The position numbers were made by a program, and so were the translations under genes. Shown here piece after piece: positions 6,366 through 7,954 of a stretch of DNA of 7,954 nt. Within the stretch, counting starts at the first letter, position 1. Each line of letters opens with the position of its first letter. Under the pieces are notes generated by a model, which did no database searches, was not told the origin of the DNA, and saw only the letters and a list, made by a program, of their open reading frames with translations. Origin of the DNA: an uncultured Chloroflexota bacterium (GTDB lineage: Bacteria > Chloroflexota > Anaerolineae > Aggregatilineales > Phototrophicaceae). Location: the NCBI GenBank assembly GCA_903904765.1, contig CAIVEA010000160.1:1-7954 (forward strand), in the 5' to 3' direction.

Positions 6366-7718
6366 ATGCGCCATCGAATCGGATTATTCCTCTGCATGAT
6401 GCTTGCGCTGATGAGCATGACCGCCCTGCCGGATGTGGCTCATAGCGAAGGTGTGAGCTTGCAGATCACACTGCCGGGGACGAACACCCCCATCCCCACC
6501 GTGTTCAGCTTCGCCACCAACACGCCGGTTGGCCCCAGCGCCACGCCGACCCTCACGCCGACGGCCACCTTCACGCCCACACCGACACCCACCGCTACCT
6601 TCACACCGACGGCTACACCCACACCAACGGATACGCCCAGCCCCACGCCAACTCCCAACGGGCCGTTCATTTACCCCGACAATGTGAACCCGCTGACCGG
6701 GCTGGAATACCCGAACGAAGAAGTACGCTCGCGCCGGAACTTGATCGTCAAAATTTCCAACTATCCGCCCCTCGTCCGTCCGCAGACGGGCGTAAATCTG
6801 GCGGATGTGGTCTACGAGTACGAAACCGAAGGCGGCGTGACTCGTTTCGCCGCCATCTTCCGCACCAACGCGCCGACCAAAGTCGGTTCGGTACGCAGCG
6901 CCCGCTTAATTGATCTCGAACTCGTGCCGATGTACAACGCGCTACTGGCCTACTCCGGCACTAGCGCCCCGATCCAGCAGTTGATTATGAGCGCCGACTG
7001 GGTGTACCAGTCGTTCTCGCCGCTGAAGGGCGACAACTGCGAAGATGCCGGATTCTGCCGTTACCCGCGTGAAGAGCTGCCGCTGGAACACACCCTGTTC
7101 CTCGACACCACGTTATTGTGGGCGAAGGCCACCCGCCGCGAAGTGAATACCGGCTACAAGGCGCGTGGCTTCGCCTTCAGCCCCACCCCCGATCCGGGCG
7201 GGCAACCCGCTGTGGACGCTTATATTGACTGGTACGGGCAGACCGATGCCCGCTGGCAGTATGATGCGGCCACCGGACACTACCTGCGCTTCACCGATGG
7301 CGTACCCCACATGGACGCGGGCGACGGCCAGCAGTTGTGGGCGGATAATCTGATTATCATCGAAGTGCCGCATGACGATAATCCGGCCATCTTCCCGCCG
7401 GATGCCAAGTACAAATCCATCGAGATTCAGTTGTGGGATCAAGGCCGCGCCTATCTGCTGCGCGATGGTCAGTGGTACGAAGGCTACTGGCGGCGCAAAG
7501 ACCGCGAACCCGGCTCTGCCCTCCAAATCATCTACGGCAACAACCAGCCGATCATGATGAAACCGGGGCGCACATGGGTTTCTGTTGTGCGCGGTTTCGG
7601 GGATGTCGTCATCAGCGACCAGAAAGCGGACATGGTTGCCACCGCCACCGCGCTGGCGAACATCGCCACACCCACCGTTGATCCGAACGCGGTAGACACC
7701 AGCGACAGCGGCGGCTAA
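6366..7718 (+). CDS. Exported DUF3048 (YerB-like) protein on a Thr/Pro linker
   Basis: This 450-residue protein has a signal peptide (basic RHR, hydrophobic IGLFLCMMLALMSM, likely cut after AHS at residue 27). A low-complexity Thr/Pro/Ala linker runs over about 37-98, followed by the two halves of DUF3048. The N half has NPLTGL (108-113), RPQTGVNLADVVYE (138-151), EGGVTRFAAIF (155-165) and GSVRSAR (174-180). The C half has WQYDAATGHYLRF (297-309), GVPHMD (312-317) and MKPGRTWVSVV (398-408). B. subtilis YerB, a lipoprotein of unknown biochemical role, shares the domain; here no lipobox is seen. The linker suggests the domain is held away from the membrane or crosses the wall. Cys225 and Cys231 could form a disulfide outside the cell. 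GAGG (6348-6351) lies 14 nt from ATG 6366, 11 nt from GTG 6363 and 2 nt from TTG 6354, all in frame, so the exact start is uncertain by up to four residues. Confidence 0.9.
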   Translation: MRHRIGLFLCMMLALMSMTALPDVAHSEGVSLQITLPGTNTPIPTVFSFATNTPVGPSATPTLTPTATFTPTPTPTATFTPTATPTPTDTPSPTPTPNGPFIYPDNVNPLTGLEYPNEEVRSRRNLIVKISNYPPLVRPQTGVNLADVVYEYETEGGVTRFAAIFRTNAPTKVGSVRSARLIDLELVPMYNALLAYSGTSAPIQQLIMSADWVYQSFSPLKGDNCEDAGFCRYPREELPLEHTLFLDTTLLWAKATRREVNTGYKARGFAFSPTPDPGGQPAVDAYIDWYGQTDARWQYDAATGHYLRFTDGVPHMDAGDGQQLWADNLIIIEVPHDDNPAIFPPDAKYKSIEIQLWDQGRAYLLRDGQWYEGYWRRKDREPGSALQIIYGNNQPIMMKPGRTWVSVVRGFGDVVISDQKADMVATATALANIATPTVDPNAVDTSDSGG

Positions 7719-7744
7719 CCACTGCCGGACAAATGCACCTCACG

Positions 7745-7777
7745 AACACTCCGCCCCTGTTGCGGGGTGTTTTGTTT
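7745..7777 (+). terminator. Rho-independent terminator of the DUF3048 gene
   Basis: AACACTCCGC (7745-7754) pairs with GCGGGGTGTT (7762-7771) through ten base pairs, one of them a T:G wobble. The loop is CCCTGTT, and the stem is followed by a T-rich tail (TTGTTT). It begins 27 nt after the TAA stop, a typical distance. Confidence 0.85.
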
Positions 7778-7863
7778 ACGGGCAATAAAACCCTCACCCT
7801 TTATCCCCTTTCAAGGGTAGGTTTTTTGCAGGATAACCCTCACCCTAAAACCTCACCCCCCAG

Positions 7864-7891
7864 CCCCCTCTCCGTAGTAACAGCGAGGGGG
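7864..7891 (+). repeat. Degenerate hairpin C
   Basis: CCCCCTC (7864-7870) pairs with GAGGGGG (7885-7891). Inside, GT-AGTA-AC (7874-7881) keeps the AGTA loop with only two inner pairs. It looks like a decayed copy of hairpin B, sharing CCCCTCTCCGT on the 5' side but lacking part of the inner stem and the TTTGG stretch. Confidence 0.5.
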
Positions 7892-7912
7892 AGCAAGCAG
7901 CAGACTCTTTCA

Positions 7913-7950
7913 CCCCTCTCCAAAGCGGTACTCCGCGTCTTGGAGAGGGG
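7913..7950 (-). repeat. Double-stem hairpin D (inverted copy of A)
   Basis: CCCCTCTCCAA (7913-7923) pairs with TTGGAGAGGGG (7940-7950). The inner GCGG (7925-7928) pairs with CCGC (7933-7936) around TACT, which is AGTA on the minus strand. Its reverse complement differs from hairpin A at one internal bulge base and extends the outer stem by one pair. The window ends four bases later, so the block may continue beyond it. Confidence 0.8.
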
Positions 7951-7954
7951 ACGG

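Larger units (their letters stand above)
7791..7950. repeat. Right intergenic repeat block, downstream of DUF3048 gene
   Basis: This non-coding C/T-rich region lies just past the terminator. It begins with a 17-mer, CCCTCACCCTTTATCCC (7791-7807), the exact reverse complement of 264-280. Then comes a 34-nt segment (7812-7845) matching the reverse complement of 101-135 with two substitutions and a one-base gap, including a conserved run of six T. Next is a degenerate hairpin (7864-7891), then a hairpin (7913-7950) almost identical to hairpin A in reverse. The order and direction relative to the neighbouring gene match the left block, except that the left block has an extra hairpin unit. A small inverted repeat CCCTT/AAGGG (7806-7817) precedes the T run. 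Confidence 0.8.

Noticed and set aside
6440..6670. Minus-strand Gly/Val-rich ORF
   Set aside because: It is the antisense of the Thr/Pro linker codons; the repeating GVGV pattern follows directly from that low-complexity DNA.

Overview
The window looks like a chromosomal piece of a Chloroflexota (probably Anaerolineae-like) bacterium. The evidence is indirect: a moderately G+C-rich, tightly packed gene set; an exported DUF3048 protein on a long Thr/Pro linker; a small TPR protein with the 'EDAWLWMS ... CLDNALRINPDN' style familiar from that phylum; a Tgt with a '[11 protein letters not shown]' substrate loop; and C/T-rich intergenic repeats. No rRNA or other taxonomic marker is present, so the assignment is inference.

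Layout. Positions 1-292 hold a non-coding repeat block downstream of the first gene. 293-2854 (minus) is one long ORF encoding a MurF-like ligase fused to an alanine racemase. It is divergent from tgt (2937-4046, plus), and both appear to be driven from overlapping promoters sharing one TTATAA core. An orphan PstS-like lipoprotein (4130-4948, plus) follows tgt. It meets, with a single base between the stops, a minus-strand pair: a PIG-L/LmbE deacetylase (5335-6192) and a TPR/membrane-anchor protein (4950-5342) that overlap by 8 nt. A 173-nt divergent control region with an 8-bp inverted repeat separates this pair from the exported DUF3048 protein (6366-7718, plus). That gene ends at a good intrinsic terminator and is followed by a second repeat block (7791-7950).

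Function. Most genes concern the envelope: D-Ala supply and ligation to the peptidoglycan precursor, a lipoprotein binding protein, a membrane-anchored TPR protein and an exported DUF3048 protein. tgt is a tRNA modification gene. No single pathway joins them all, and I see no defence, phage or transposase gene.

Most unusual points. (1) The two end blocks are collinear members of one composite repeat family, each placed just downstream of a gene and pointing away from it. They contain a double-stem hairpin with a fixed AGTA loop and a compensatory base-pair change. (2) The MurF half of the fusion has lost several residues normally conserved in MurF, although its fold and the racemase catalytic residues look intact.
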